This document shows positions 40,801 to 53,500 of a stretch of 64,000 nucleotides of DNA, in pieces. Every line of letters starts with the position of its first letter. Within the stretch, counting starts at the first letter, position 1. A program made the position numbers and the translations under genes. The notes under the pieces were generated by a model. The model saw nothing but the letters and a program-made list of their open reading frames with translations, searched no databases and had not been told where the DNA came from. This DNA is from Heliocidaris erythrogramma (Eukaryota > Echinodermata > Echinoidea > Camarodonta > Echinometridae): the NCBI GenBank assembly GCA_025617745.1, contig CM046858.1, positions 51,219,925 through 51,283,924 on the forward strand, written 5' to 3'.

Positions 40801-43800
40801 ATAACGCGCGCGCGGACGCGCACGGACAGAAAATTTTAAAATGCTTAAAATGTCCTGAACCATACTCTAATTTGATTAAAAAGTGATTTTGAGCATTTTT
40901 AAATTTTGACGCGCGCGTACGTGCACGTCATGATGCGCGCACGGATTTTGATGACATTTTATGTCGACCCGTGACCTGAATTTAATGTATGTCAAATATG
41001 GTTCATTTTTGATGACTCGTTATGAAGATATGATTGATAATGTGATTTCACAAAATGGCGCCTGGATGACGTCACGATGACCTGATGACCTTGAAAAAGA
41101 TAGGGGCACTTGATCTGATATGGTCTGATAATTGACAAAAATTTGAAGAAAATTGATCGAGTTGATTTTGAGAAATTGTGTTCACAAGAAAGTGGTGGAA
41201 AAATAAAAATAAAACTAGATTTTAATTCGTCATGAGGACGAATTAGGTGGTCTGTCTTTCAATTTGTACGATCATGATTGTAATCAGGATGATCATAATA
41301 ATGGGGAATGCTAAACTGAAGATAGGATGTCAAGAAATGCCATGAATGGAGATGCTTCTTGAGGACGGGAATGTAGCAAAATGTGTAACGGTCATTGTAA
41401 AACGATTATGGTGAAGATGATAATGGTGATTATGATGATTATAATGATATAATGATGATGGCGATGGATATAATAATAGCGATGATGATCATGACGGTGA
41501 TGATGATACAGGATACTTGGGAGATTAACCCCATAGCTCTAATACAGGACAGGAAATCATAATTTCCATAGGGTTGTACACAAACTACTGCACATTACTT
41601 TCTAATAGACATAACATGGAAAATAAGGCAGTTTATTACATGATTTGTGATTGTTTATGTTATAATAGTCGAAGAGGATGGTAAAATGACAGGCAAAAAG
41701 AAGCAAAAAAAAAAAAAAAAAAAAAAAAATCGGCCCCGGGGATCGAACCAGGTACTTTGACCATGGTAGTCATGTGCTTTACCGATAGACTAAAATATTT
41801 CCCATAGAGATAACACGTAAACGAAAAACAGGATTCTCGAATCCCATTTGGTAGTTCAAAATACGGCATGATCCCGACATCTGATCAAAATTTGGAGACC
41901 ACCTTACTGAAAGCTTATAGTCTCAGCTACAACATATTAAAATCTGGAAGGAAATAGACCAAAAATAACTGAGATACAGCTCAGAGAACGATGTCATGTA
42001 GATTCATGATTCGAAAAAAAATCATCTTCCATAGACATAACACGCAAATAGGGACAATTCTGACATGTCGTCTTTAATTGAAAATTTCAGTGTGATGACG
42101 TCATCCAAATGAATAATAATGAGCACTCATGTTGTAGAGAATTGTCTCAGCTATAACATATCGAAATCTGGGCGAAAAACTACCAATAATTAAGAATCTA
42201 GAGCCAAATTTGCATGAATGTGATGACGTCAAAACATGAAAAATGGAAATTTTGAATTCCGGCGCCATTTTGATGACGTCATAATGTATATAAGGGTCAA
42301 ATGATACATGAAATGAAATCTATGATTTATACCCTACCTGATGATGAAAAAAAAATTGGGAGGTTTCTGGACTATTTAAAGAGCTAGAGTTAATTTTGTA
42401 GAGGCATGTTTTTTCACGTTTTTACGTTATTTTTGCCATAGACGCGCGCACGGATTTTGAAATTTGACGCGCGCGTGTGGCATTATGGAAGGTCGATATT
42501 GACTGTAAATAGTTGGAAATTGTCAAGAATAGTGTCAGGAAGACGTTACATGCCAAAAAACAGCGTTTTTACGTTATCTACGCGCTGTGTGCGCGCATAA
42601 CGCGCGCACGGACGCGCACGGACGGAAAATTTTAAAATGCTTAAAATGTCCTGAACAATACTCTAATTTGATTAAAAAGTGATTTTGACCATTTTAAAAT
42701 TTTGACGCGCGCGTACGTGCGCGTCATGATGTGCGCGCGGATTTTGATGACATTTTATGTCGACCCTTGACCTGAATTTAATGTATGTCAAATATGGTTC
42801 ATTTTTGATGACTCGTTATGAAGATATGATTGATAATGTGATTTCACAAAATGGCGCCTGGATGACGTCACGATGACCTGATGACCTTGAAAAAGATAGG
42901 GAAACTTGATCTGATATGGCCTGATAATTGACAAAAATTTGAAGAAAATTGATCGAGTTGATTTTGAGAAATTGTGTTCACAAGAAAGTGGTGGAAAAAT
43001 AAAAATAAATAAATAAATAAATAAAGAAAGAAAGAAAATTCTGACGAAATTAAGAGGTGGTCTGTCGACTACGACAGACCACCTAATAAATAATAATAAA
43101 GAAAATTCTGACGAAATTAAGAGGTGGTCTGTCGACTACGACAGACCACCTAATAATAAATAAATAAATAATGATAAAGAAAATTCTGACGAAATTAAGA
43201 GGTGGTCTGTCGACTACGACAGACCACCTAAAAAGGACTAAAAATTACAATAGGGAGTTGTTTCTTAACAACAAATAAGTCTATCTACATGTAAAAAGAG
43301 TTTTTTCATCAAAAAGGTGCATTCTCATTTGGACTATAGTTGGCTAGTTACACGGTATTTTTCACACTTTTAGTCTATGTAGCACCATGTATAAGCTTCT
43401 GTCAGGGTGTTCAGACGCTAAAAATCTATACCAAAACGGTATAGCTATACTAGAACGGTATAGCTATACGATGAAATTTTGCGTCTGAACGCTGACTAAC
43501 GAAACGACGTATAGCGAAACGACGTATAGCGAAACGAGGGTCAGAGCATCGTTTCGAACTAGAACTCGATAAAGAATCACTGTTCCGTGTCCGTCTGAAC
43601 GTATGGCGACCATAGAACGGTATAACTGGGCGGGGCTTAACGGGAGCGCGCGTGAAAGGTGGAAGAGGAAATCCAGGCAGGGGGGCTAGCGGATACCTCG
43701 TGATCATAACAACACGCGCAGTGGGAAACTGCGCATCTATACCACCTTTTTCACGACGGTCGCAATATGCGTCTGAACGACCCGTTAGCTATACGATGAT

Positions 43801-46800
43801 TCTTTATACGTCGTTTCTTTATCGAGTTTCGGTATAAACTGAATAGCGTCTGAACAGGGGTGTGTCTGTTGCACCCTAAGGACGTATGTTTTTAATCACC
43901 ACACCCACTTTACAGGGTTACAAGTAAGTGGGGAAAATGGTTATCCTCTCTCCTAGAACCTCCCACCATCCTTTGCATATTTCATGACCTTTGAAAGTAT
44001 TGGCTTAACTTTTGATTCGTAAAATCCTTCGTAGAAATCTCCCTCAAAACCTGAAGTTCTATGATTAATGTATTGTCTTGTTGGAAGAGATTCACAACCA
44101 GCAAGTTATTTTTATATTTTTTTTTTTTTTAAACAAACATTGTGTCAGCTTTACTTGAATTTCTTTTTTTTTTGGGGGGGGGGTTCTGAAGGAAAATCCT
44201 CCTATACAGTTATGTACATGCACTTGGACTGCAAGATACATGTACAAACTAGCATGGAGTTAGATTTATCTACCCAAGAATGAATGTTATAGTTACATAG
44301 AATTTTTTTTTAAAGTACAGTCATCAAGTAATCTTACATGTATTTCTTTTATCTTGCAATTATCATTGGTTTAATGTAGATCAAAATAGATCCATGCACA
44401 TTTCAACTGCTTACATCTTGAACTAAAATCTGTATAGACACAAGATGGTTTGAAATATTGATGACTTCTGTTACTTCATAGTTTTCTTTTAAAGTTTAAC
44501 TTTCTTAGGGAAGCTAGAGAGCTGCTTGAGAACAAGAATTGTCTTTGTTTCAGTAATTAATTCTTCTTAATATTAAACAGTCAGGCTTCTGTTCTTGAAC
44601 CACGCTCGAAAGTACACTCGGTACAACTTCCAGACCAAAACAAACACTCTTTTTTTTCCCTCCTGAACTTGAAAATCGTGAGACAGAAGCGCTCATCCGA
44701 GATCAAATTTCACCACATTTCACACTAAATCCCTAGATCCTATGCTTCATCAGCCTTCTGACGTCCCGCTCGTGGCTCGACTCAAAGCAAGAATCCAGCG
44801 GAAAAATCTAGGATTTAGAAGGCTAGATGTGTCATTCATCACTGAGTCCAACCCTAGCAGTGATATGACAGTACTTTATTTCCTATCGATGTGCTCGTAC
44901 TCTGTAGCAATGGCAGCTTATTCATATTTATGCAATTGGAGCGTCATTGTTTATTTATAAGCAGTTGTCATGAAAAAATGTAGTTTGATAGTTGCAAATA
45001 CATTGCTGTATGACATAGCACTTTTTTCTTGCTATCTTTCTGTACAGTGTGTCTGTCACTCTTTAATTTTCCTAAGTTTTTTATTCTATTTTTCATTTAA
45101 TTAACTGTTACACTTGTTCTTACTGAAAATACATGCACTATTTTTATTATTTAAAACAAAAGTAGATCCCTCGTTTCTTTTTGTTTTGTAAAAAGAACTA
45201 TGTGTAAGAAATGTTAACAAATCTGTATACATGAATAACACTATGCTTGCTGAAAGTTACCTTGGAAGTCTGTAATTTTGAAAAGTTGTTTCAAAACATA
45301 CAGCCATAGATGGTTTGAAGCATTGAACGAAGATAATCAGTGAAAATAGTAATAATTATAGATGGGAAACTTCTGTGTACCTGCACACAGTTCAACCGTA
45401 AAATCACCAAAAACTTTGAAAACTACTGCACACTACTGCACTACGTATCCACCCTCCTATTTGCATTACATGTATCTAGAATAATAAAGTCAACTCTACA
45501 TTCCTCTCACCACTACTGTCAAGCTATGAGAAAAAGTCAATTTGCTAAAAACCTGTTAAATCACAGACATTAATTCAATCAGACTCCTGCCCAAGGGTGC
45601 GAAAAAGATAAAAGCAGATGAGGACGTCCTTGCAGTACGCTTGCATTTTGGGGCGGCTTGCTGAAAAGATTAATGATATTTCATTTCCGGTGTTGCTGAC
45701 AGAAACTTGTGATAAGAGAGCATATTGAAAGTGGTTGATAAGTTTGAAAAAAAAGGTCTGGTAAATTTTGAGAAAACTCTTGCTCTTTTGCTATCAGTAG
45801 GAGTAGAGTCTACTGATATTTGATAAATCCAACAATTGTTGCTGTTTGAAAAATTCAGCAATCGCTGCTATTGGAAAAATCCAGCAGTTGTTGCTATTAG
45901 AAAAATGCAGCAATCACTGATATTTGAAAAATTAATAAATTGCTGCTATTAGTCAAAAGTGGACAAACTGACAAGATGAGGTGATAATGATGAGAATGGT
46001 ATTCAGTCAAACCTGCTTTAGCAACCACCTGTCTATAAAGACCACAATTTTAGTGTCCCTTGAAATGTGTTTCCCATTGAGACATGTTATTAAAGCAATG
46101 CTTAAAGGGAAAGTCCACCTTGGAATTAAGTTGATGTGAATAAAAGCAGAAAAATGGGAGAACCAGATTAGTGAAAGTTTCAGCTAAATCCGATAAGAAA
46201 TAAGAAAGTTATGAATTTTTTAATTTATGATCAATCAAACACAAATTGGCAACTCTGACGTATCTTGCGAGCTCCTCTGCCATTTGCTCAGTACAGAAAA
46301 TTTCATAAATTTTAATTTGTTTTTAAATTTTTGATGAAGGAATAAATTTGTTTCTTGCAGGTTTCGTGTATATCTAAGGTGCATGTATGATTGAATATTT
46401 TCTTAGAGAAAAGGGATATTAATGATTTTTGGGTGCAGGGTAAATGGGAAAGGAGCTTGCATGATTAATCAGAGTATTTTGCTGGAACAGTCACTGATTT
46501 AATTTTAATTTAAAAAAAAAAAATTCTTTTAAAACCAACTTGTAATCAGGGTGGACTTCCCTTCTGATGTGTTTTTAAAGGGATAAGCCACCAGGCGGCA
46601 GTGGGGAAAGTCAGGATTGCGTAAGCCCCATTCACTCATATACAAAGTATGTGCATTGAACGCGTCCGTTGGACTACTGGAATTACATTTCGGACTGCAC
46701 GATGCCGACCGAATCTCGCACGAGAGCTCGAGCACAGGTGGAGCGTGCATGTTGCACGGCGACCAGTCTGTTCGAAGTTTGTGCCCCGCGGGGCAGCGGC

Positions 46801-47721
46801 ATGATCAGGCAACGATGCCCTCTCGTGGCATAAAAACGTCCACAATCTGCGGTTGAGTATCCCTTTAATATTGGCATTTTTGCTTCTATTATGAGCAACG
46901 ACACTGTCACTGTCTGCGCAATCTTTACTCCCTAATTGAAAGCAATTGGTCAAAGGTGCTGGCTATTGTCTTAGATCGATTAAATTCATCATAAACCCAA
47001 CATTTGGAATGGCTAGTTCTAAAATAAAATACTTATAGTCCAGTACGAGCTAGCTAAGAAGTTGAACAATGGTTTATAAGGGAAGGGAAGGGGGTTAATT
47101 TTTATTCCAGAATTGTATGAGAAAGCAGCTTTGAATGCAGAATTTTCCCCAAACATATGTTTTCTTGTTAAAAAGTTTAAAAGCTGATTATGTTTTCCAC
47201 TATATAAGAACCATGCATGTACATGTTCACTTTAAAAAGAACATTGTTAGGCACTTTCTCTGATAGTGTCATTAAATACCAAATAACAAACTTGTTAGTA
47301 ACTACCCCCCCCCCCCTTCCCAAAGAGTGAAGTGATAAGATAATCTACATTTAAAACTTATTCAAAAGTCCAAGTGGAAACTGAAACAAACAATCGACAA
47401 GTTCTTACCTCAGTCACTTTACAGCACCCAGAAATCCACCATGCCTAATTTGAGAAAGCTAGCCGCAACTAAATAGTTGTTTTGAGTAGAATAAATCCAA
47501 TTCCCCTTCTTGGCAGGACCTATTAACAAAATTGAGTAATATGCTGTCCGGCTGGCAGAGTTTGTGCGTAGCGTGAGAGAAAGTTAATCAGTATTAAGTG
47601 AGTGTTTACTGGTGAGAGCGGTGAGAGTGTGAAGTCCAGCTTGTACACATGCTACACAGATGTAGTTGTACAGAGGAAAGTGCACTTTATGATGCAGCTG
47701 CAGAGAGAGAGAGAGAGGGGT

Positions 47722-47753
<32 letters not shown>

Positions 47754-50536
47754 GTAGCACTAATATAGGAATTGCAGAAAGGGGGGCAGGGGGATATGGA
47801 TGACAAGAGGAGTAAAGGGGACAAGAAAGGGGAGGAGAGAGAAAGTGGTATCGAGGGAAAGTCCACTTTATGGTATGGCTGTGAGGTGCAAGAGATATAA
47901 AGAGAGAGAGAGAGAGGCAAGGGATGGGGAGTGTAACACTATTTAGGAAGTGGAGAAAAGGGGGAGAGAGGTGGGATATAGATGAAATGAGAAGTAGAAA
48001 TGACAAGCGGGGGAAGGAGAGAGAGAGAAGAAGAGATATATGTAGTTGACAGAGATAGGAATGGATGAGAAATTAAAGGGGGAAAAAGGTATGGAAAGAT
48101 AAAGAGTTTTACATGTAGGCAGATGTAAAATTTTAAAGTGCTACATATGGCAAGAAAGACAGCATGTCAGATTCTTATATCTTCTCTTTTATCATAAATG
48201 AAAAAAGAGGAGCATAATGTCTTGTCATTTGTGTTGTTTACAATTTACACAAAGATCAGCAGTTGGTCCTACGATTGATTTATGCGCAAAATTAGACATG
48301 GCGATCAGTGCAATTAATTGCAAAATTCAATCGTACGATCAATTTCTATGTTTTGTGTTAGGAGGCCCTGGACTTAGATATTTATTTTTATTTTTAAAAA
48401 TTTTAATAAAAAATTTTGATTGATGATTATTTTCTTAACTATCAGAAATATGATCCTTTGTTTAAAGTGACTTACGGTAATGATTTGGATTGCGAGAGAG
48501 AGAGAGAGAGGGGGGGGGTATACATTCTTCTTATGTCCCTTCTCAATCCATGACTGAGTTTTGACTTTATAATCAAATAAATGTTACATACGTACACGTA
48601 TAACAATATGTAACATTAAAAACCTTGAAGTTGTCTTTGTTCAAAGACCTCTCATAAGGGGTCCCTGATAAGTTACAGTTTTAAGGATATCAATGTACAG
48701 CTGATGACAGATTGCTATGTTTGTCTAAGCCGTCCCATAAATCATTGCAGCACATCATAAAGATAGAACCCCATTAGATGAGCTATAAATCTCTTGATGT
48801 GTCCTATTGGCTTTTTCAAATGATGTTGGTGATCTATAGTCAGAAAAACTAATGCAAATAAATGCACAGGGCTCTCTCGGTATCCCTCATGGCCTCACTG
48901 CTGACATTTACTGATGTTATGTAAATACACTGTAAGTAATAGTATCAGGTTACATCATTTTTCTGATTTTCTTTATAAAATTTGAGAACTCTTAGTTTAT
49001 AGTTTTTAGGAACAAACTTAGACCATTAATTAAAGAGTTATCATATCCATCACTGCATAATCTAATGTGAAGAAATTGTCACGTTCCCGTCAGAAGGAGA
49101 TGAATGGATGTATGGACAGCACATGTATGTCAAGAAAATGCAGTCCATAGTGTTGTGATTGATCTATGCAACACACTTCTGTCCCGACATCATATAAATT
49201 GTAAATACTGAAAGCTTATTCTGCAATCAAAACTTAAAGAAAGAAATTTGAGTTCTGGTCATGCCGTTACATTGTGAAAGAAACTGTCTCAAAGCAATTG
49301 GGAAAGGTTGACCATGTCAACATAAGAATGGGTGTATACTTTGAGGTTTTGGACTCATCAGAGTGATGAAAAATTGACCCAATCTCACTGAAAAGCACAT
49401 GCACTGCACACAGAAACGGGTATATTGGACTGCACGCACACATGACATGAATGTTCGGCCCAAACATTTCAGCCATTTCTCGTCATATTTTGAATATGAG
49501 GGCATTTGAAGAGCAAACCTTTTCAGGGTACATTTCTACTATGATGTTCTTTCAAACTGACATGAAAGGAATGAGAAAGCTCACAAATTATTTGTTACTT
49601 TTCCCAAAACTCAACCTTCTCTTTCAGAGTTCCGAAATATTAGGACTCAGGGGCTCACAACAAAATACATCTATACAATATCATTTTGAAATGTGGCATT
49701 CAGAATATTAACAAAGTTCCCCTTATTGATTTCCTGTATCAACTCAGTGATCTGATCAAACTTTTTTTCCGGTCAGTTATTACTAGAAATCTTGAAACAG
49801 ATGTCAATCAGCTGGCATTCTTTTGCCACCCTTCTCTCATTCCACCAACCTTTCCATCCCTGGACCACAAACTTAATTTTTAGGCCATAAGTTCAAATTT
49901 CAAATTCCATATCAGAAAGTGGTTTGCGGTGGTACTGTTTTAGACTTTTGTGGTTATGTATCCTCATGTCATTTCCTGTTCGATATCATGGTTAGAATTA
50001 ATTCTGTAACTGTCCGCCTTATTTCTTTCACACCCCTATACAATGTTTTGGATGAGCTGAATGATAGGATATTAATATTCCTTGTGGAAATGTCATGAAG
50101 TGAAAAGTTTTAATGCTAAAAAAAGGTGTTAGCACATTATAAAAAGTGATTTGTTGTGGTACTGTTTTCATCTTTTGCGGTTGCTGTATGTATCATTTAA
50201 TTTGCCATAAGATTTAGAATTAATTACATGTACGTAGCTATGACCTTTAAGTCCACCCCCCCCCCCCCCTTACCATACAACACTTTGTGCGATAATTTCA
50301 TTGCTGTATGATGGGTAATAAATTTTCTGTGCGTGAACATCGTAAAGCAAAAGCAAAACATTGTAGTGAAGAAGAAAAATTAATGTGGGGGAATTATTTA
50401 ATTTGAGAATGATATCAAGCATCATGGCAGTCAACTTTCATTTTTTTCTGATGTATTGTTTGCATGGGACCAGAGGGACATGTACTTAATTTTGAGGGAC
50501 ATGGCATGAAGCCCATTTGGTTCTCTTATTGTCTTC

Positions 50537-50577
<41 letters not shown>

Positions 50578-53500
50578 ACCACCTCCTCCTTAACCTGGAA
50601 ATTAAGTGATTTTAAAGCCTCTTAAGATATTAATTGTGCTCATGATGTATTAAATAATACCTTTTTTTCTTTGTCTTTATTTAGGATAGGAAACTGTCTC
50701 TCCAAAGATGCCAAGTCAGCACTCAAGTAAGTCATCAACACAGACATTTTTGTCACAATCCTAACAAATTTCCAGATCAAGTTCACTCTTTCCTGAAAAG
50801 GATATTGCCATTCATAACTTATCTCTAATACAGGGCAGCATTTAAACCAAAGGCAGGCAGATTTCAGAGAAAAAGTTAACAAATTTTGAAAGTGAAATGG
50901 ATTTATTAAAATAACTTAACAGAGCCTTTTCTCCTTGGAAACATTAATGAACATCCTGGTTGAAGTCTTATGTAGTGGTCTTGTTAATAAGTTATGGGAG
51001 TATGGATACAATTTTTGGAAGGTATAAACCCCCCATTACTAAGGAGAGAAGTGCCCTAGGTATTTATCAGTTTATAGTTTACTTTGTAGCTTTTGACCTA
51101 ATGAAATTCTGTAAGTCCCGTGGGCACCTAGGCTACCACTATAGGCAGGTATGTGCGCTTTATAAATCTAAAATTGCTATTTACACTGCACTCCTACTAC
51201 ATCAACTATTATCAAACCAAAGGTGATTTTAAGATCAAACCTTATCTATTTAATTCATTTGTGTTTAATAATTTCAAGTTGTTGGTTTGTAGTTCAGAGA
51301 TGCCTACATCTGGAAAAGAGTCAAACTAAGATACAGTACCCTCTGTAAGTCAGTCTGTACCCCAGGACAATCCTACATTTCTCAGATGTTTTTCAAAGTG
51401 TTTTCAAACTTTATTAAACTCTTTAAATTGTCTTGATATGTTTATTTTCATTGTAGATTGTTGGTTGGTGGTTCAGAGATGCCTGCTAGTGAACAAGAGT
51501 CCAACCAAGACACAGGTCCTGCTTCAGGACACCAGGAAAATCCTACATTTACTCAGTTCTTACCCAAGGTGCTTCAGACCATCATTGCCAACTTCATCAA
51601 GAGGCAAGTTAACTTGTTGTATTCATCTTTCCTGTTTTTATCGCTGATACATGTAGTATCCAATCCATCTCTTCTAGTTTTCTTTTTCTTCTGCCTATTA
51701 TGTTCATGTCTTCTTCATTTTCCTTAGGAATTATTGCATTATCCTAAAGCAGTTTCATAAGTATTTTAGTGATACCCTTCTATATTTTTCTCTCAATGTA
51801 AACTTTTCTCATTTAGGGTAATAAATCATAGCATAACTTGAACACTTTAATTGCTATGAAGAAAAATATATCGGAATTACTTCTCTGTGTGTGCTATGTT
51901 TTATTTTATTTCATCTTCTCTCATTAGAGTATATGGTAATCTATTTTTAAATTCAATGTTTTGTGTTGTTTGCATAGGTTAAAAGATCTCAGCAAGCATT
52001 CCCTGTGTCTTCATGAATCCAGCTGTGCATATTACTCCATAGAGGTACAGTAAAGTTCTTTGTACAATGCATTGTGTAACAGTCCAATCCAGTTTACTAT
52101 ATCATGACATCATGAGCATCCTCTTACTAATTGCTTAGGATTAGGTGGAACACTCTGTCATTATCAAGGGCGTAGCCTTTACCCTTTTTAGACATTGATA
52201 GGAACTTTGGTCTTGTTCTGGGACAGGTGTGTCTCTGTGCATTCCTTAAACATTTGTTCATAGGGCATTTTTGTAGAGTAGTAATGTGCTGCATTGAGGA
52301 ACTCCATCTTGTGTCAGAGCTAGGATTCCCTTGTCTGGCTCACAAATTTGGATTCATCACTTTAGCTGCAAAACGCCATACGATAGCAAGATAGGGCACT
52401 CGGAGAAATGTGAATTGCCTTTCATAATTTCATGTATACTTGTACTTTCATTTATGCCTACAACCTTGCTGTAAATCAGAATTCTTTTATGGCACAGGCA
52501 GGTAGTGACAGTAAGAAGGTGCCACATTTTCCACATCCAAATTTCATTATGTGCTTAGTTGCAATGATACCTTTAATAGTGAGTGTTTTATACTTGTATT
52601 TGTATTTATTCTTTTTCTTAATGTGCTTGATAGTTACTCCCCTTCTCCCTAGCTTATATTCTCTCCTCCTCCCTTTCTTTTTTTTTCTCTCTCTCCTCTT
52701 TTCCCTTCTTCTTGTGCTATTTTTCTTTTTCCCAAAACAACTCAACCACTTGGGAGTAACTTAATGTATTGTCACATGTTATAGCTATTTTATTTACTGT
52801 AATTGATTACTCTTATTCATATATACTATTTGATCTTGATTTGTACATGTATACACTTTTAATTTGTACACAAGACAAATATCGGTCTTTGGACTGTTTG
52901 TCCTTGTTTTTGATGGTTTTTAGCTCATTAAAATCTGATATATACTTCTGTATTTACTGCATGTTGTTTTTAAATAACCCTCCCATATCCCTATACATCA
53001 TCAAGTAGTCACCTATCTTCCATGTGGGTTTGTTTCCGTTCATCCAGGCATTCTTGAGGAGGTTTTTCTTGGGTTATACCATTCAAGGCTTCATCAATGT
53101 CCTCAAAGCATTACCTAGTGCCTTCAGCAAGCCTTCGAACATCTCTCGGGCACTCTACCACAAAGATAACTTCTCTCTTGGTCTCTTCCTCGGCTTCTAC
53201 GCTGGTTTATTCAGGGTAAGTTTATATCGTATCAATTTCAAATCATGATGTGGGAAGGCATTGCAAAGGAACAAGGTGCAAAAGATTCAAGTGGGAAAAT
53301 GTACCTGACCAAGCATCTACATCAAGCATTTTCAGTCCAGTAGGAAAGTTAATGTTATACAAACTCACTTGTACATCAATTTTAACTCTTTATTTGCTAT
53401 ATGGATCGAAACCTTAGACTGCCATATTGTTAGTATTTTGTCACACATACATGTACACTGTACATGTATGTGTGACAAAAGTTGATTGTGGCACTGCAGT

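Larger units (their letters stand above)
35835..43231 (+). mobile_element. Helitron2/Helentron-like element 1 (outermost, split into three parts)
   Basis: Parts at 35835-36248, 38104-39424 and 43154-43231 reassemble to about 1.81 kb, collinear with elements 2 to 4. It starts CTAG, has subterminal TTAGGTGGTCTGTC at the 5' end and ends GACAGACCACCTAA, its exact reverse complement. The 3' end folds into a 13-bp hairpin. Order: GAT microsatellite, A run, inverted tRNA-like module, CpG/GCGC-rich stretch, ATAA tail, hairpin. No Rep/helicase ORF, so non-autonomous. The class is inferred from the termini, the A^T target and the lack of a clear target duplication. Confidence 0.75.
22344..50684 (+). 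other. TMEM135 intron 6 (28.3 kb)
   Basis: Contains the antisense lectin, a Helitron-like nest (35835-43231), many MITEs and SINEs, a TCTCTG microsatellite and long C/G runs. Stretches without recognisable features include 24360-25400, 29440-30640, 33620-34770, 43860-46100 and 46870-47690; no splice-supported exon was seen in them. Confidence 0.75.

Noticed and set aside
35835..43231. Tandem satellite array or CRISPR-like repeat array
   Set aside because: Units begin and end in nested, reversed order, and reassembled copies are each about 1.8 kb. Nested insertion explains every junction; there are no spacers.
44742..44960. 72-residue frame starting at a real ATG in an otherwise unique region
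   Set aside because: Composition is less simple than the others, but no domain, splice partner or conserved motif could be recognised, so it is not called.
47584..48006. 140-residue Pro/Ser-rich frame on the minus strand
   Set aside because: Crosses the G31 run and GA microsatellites; low-complexity artefact.
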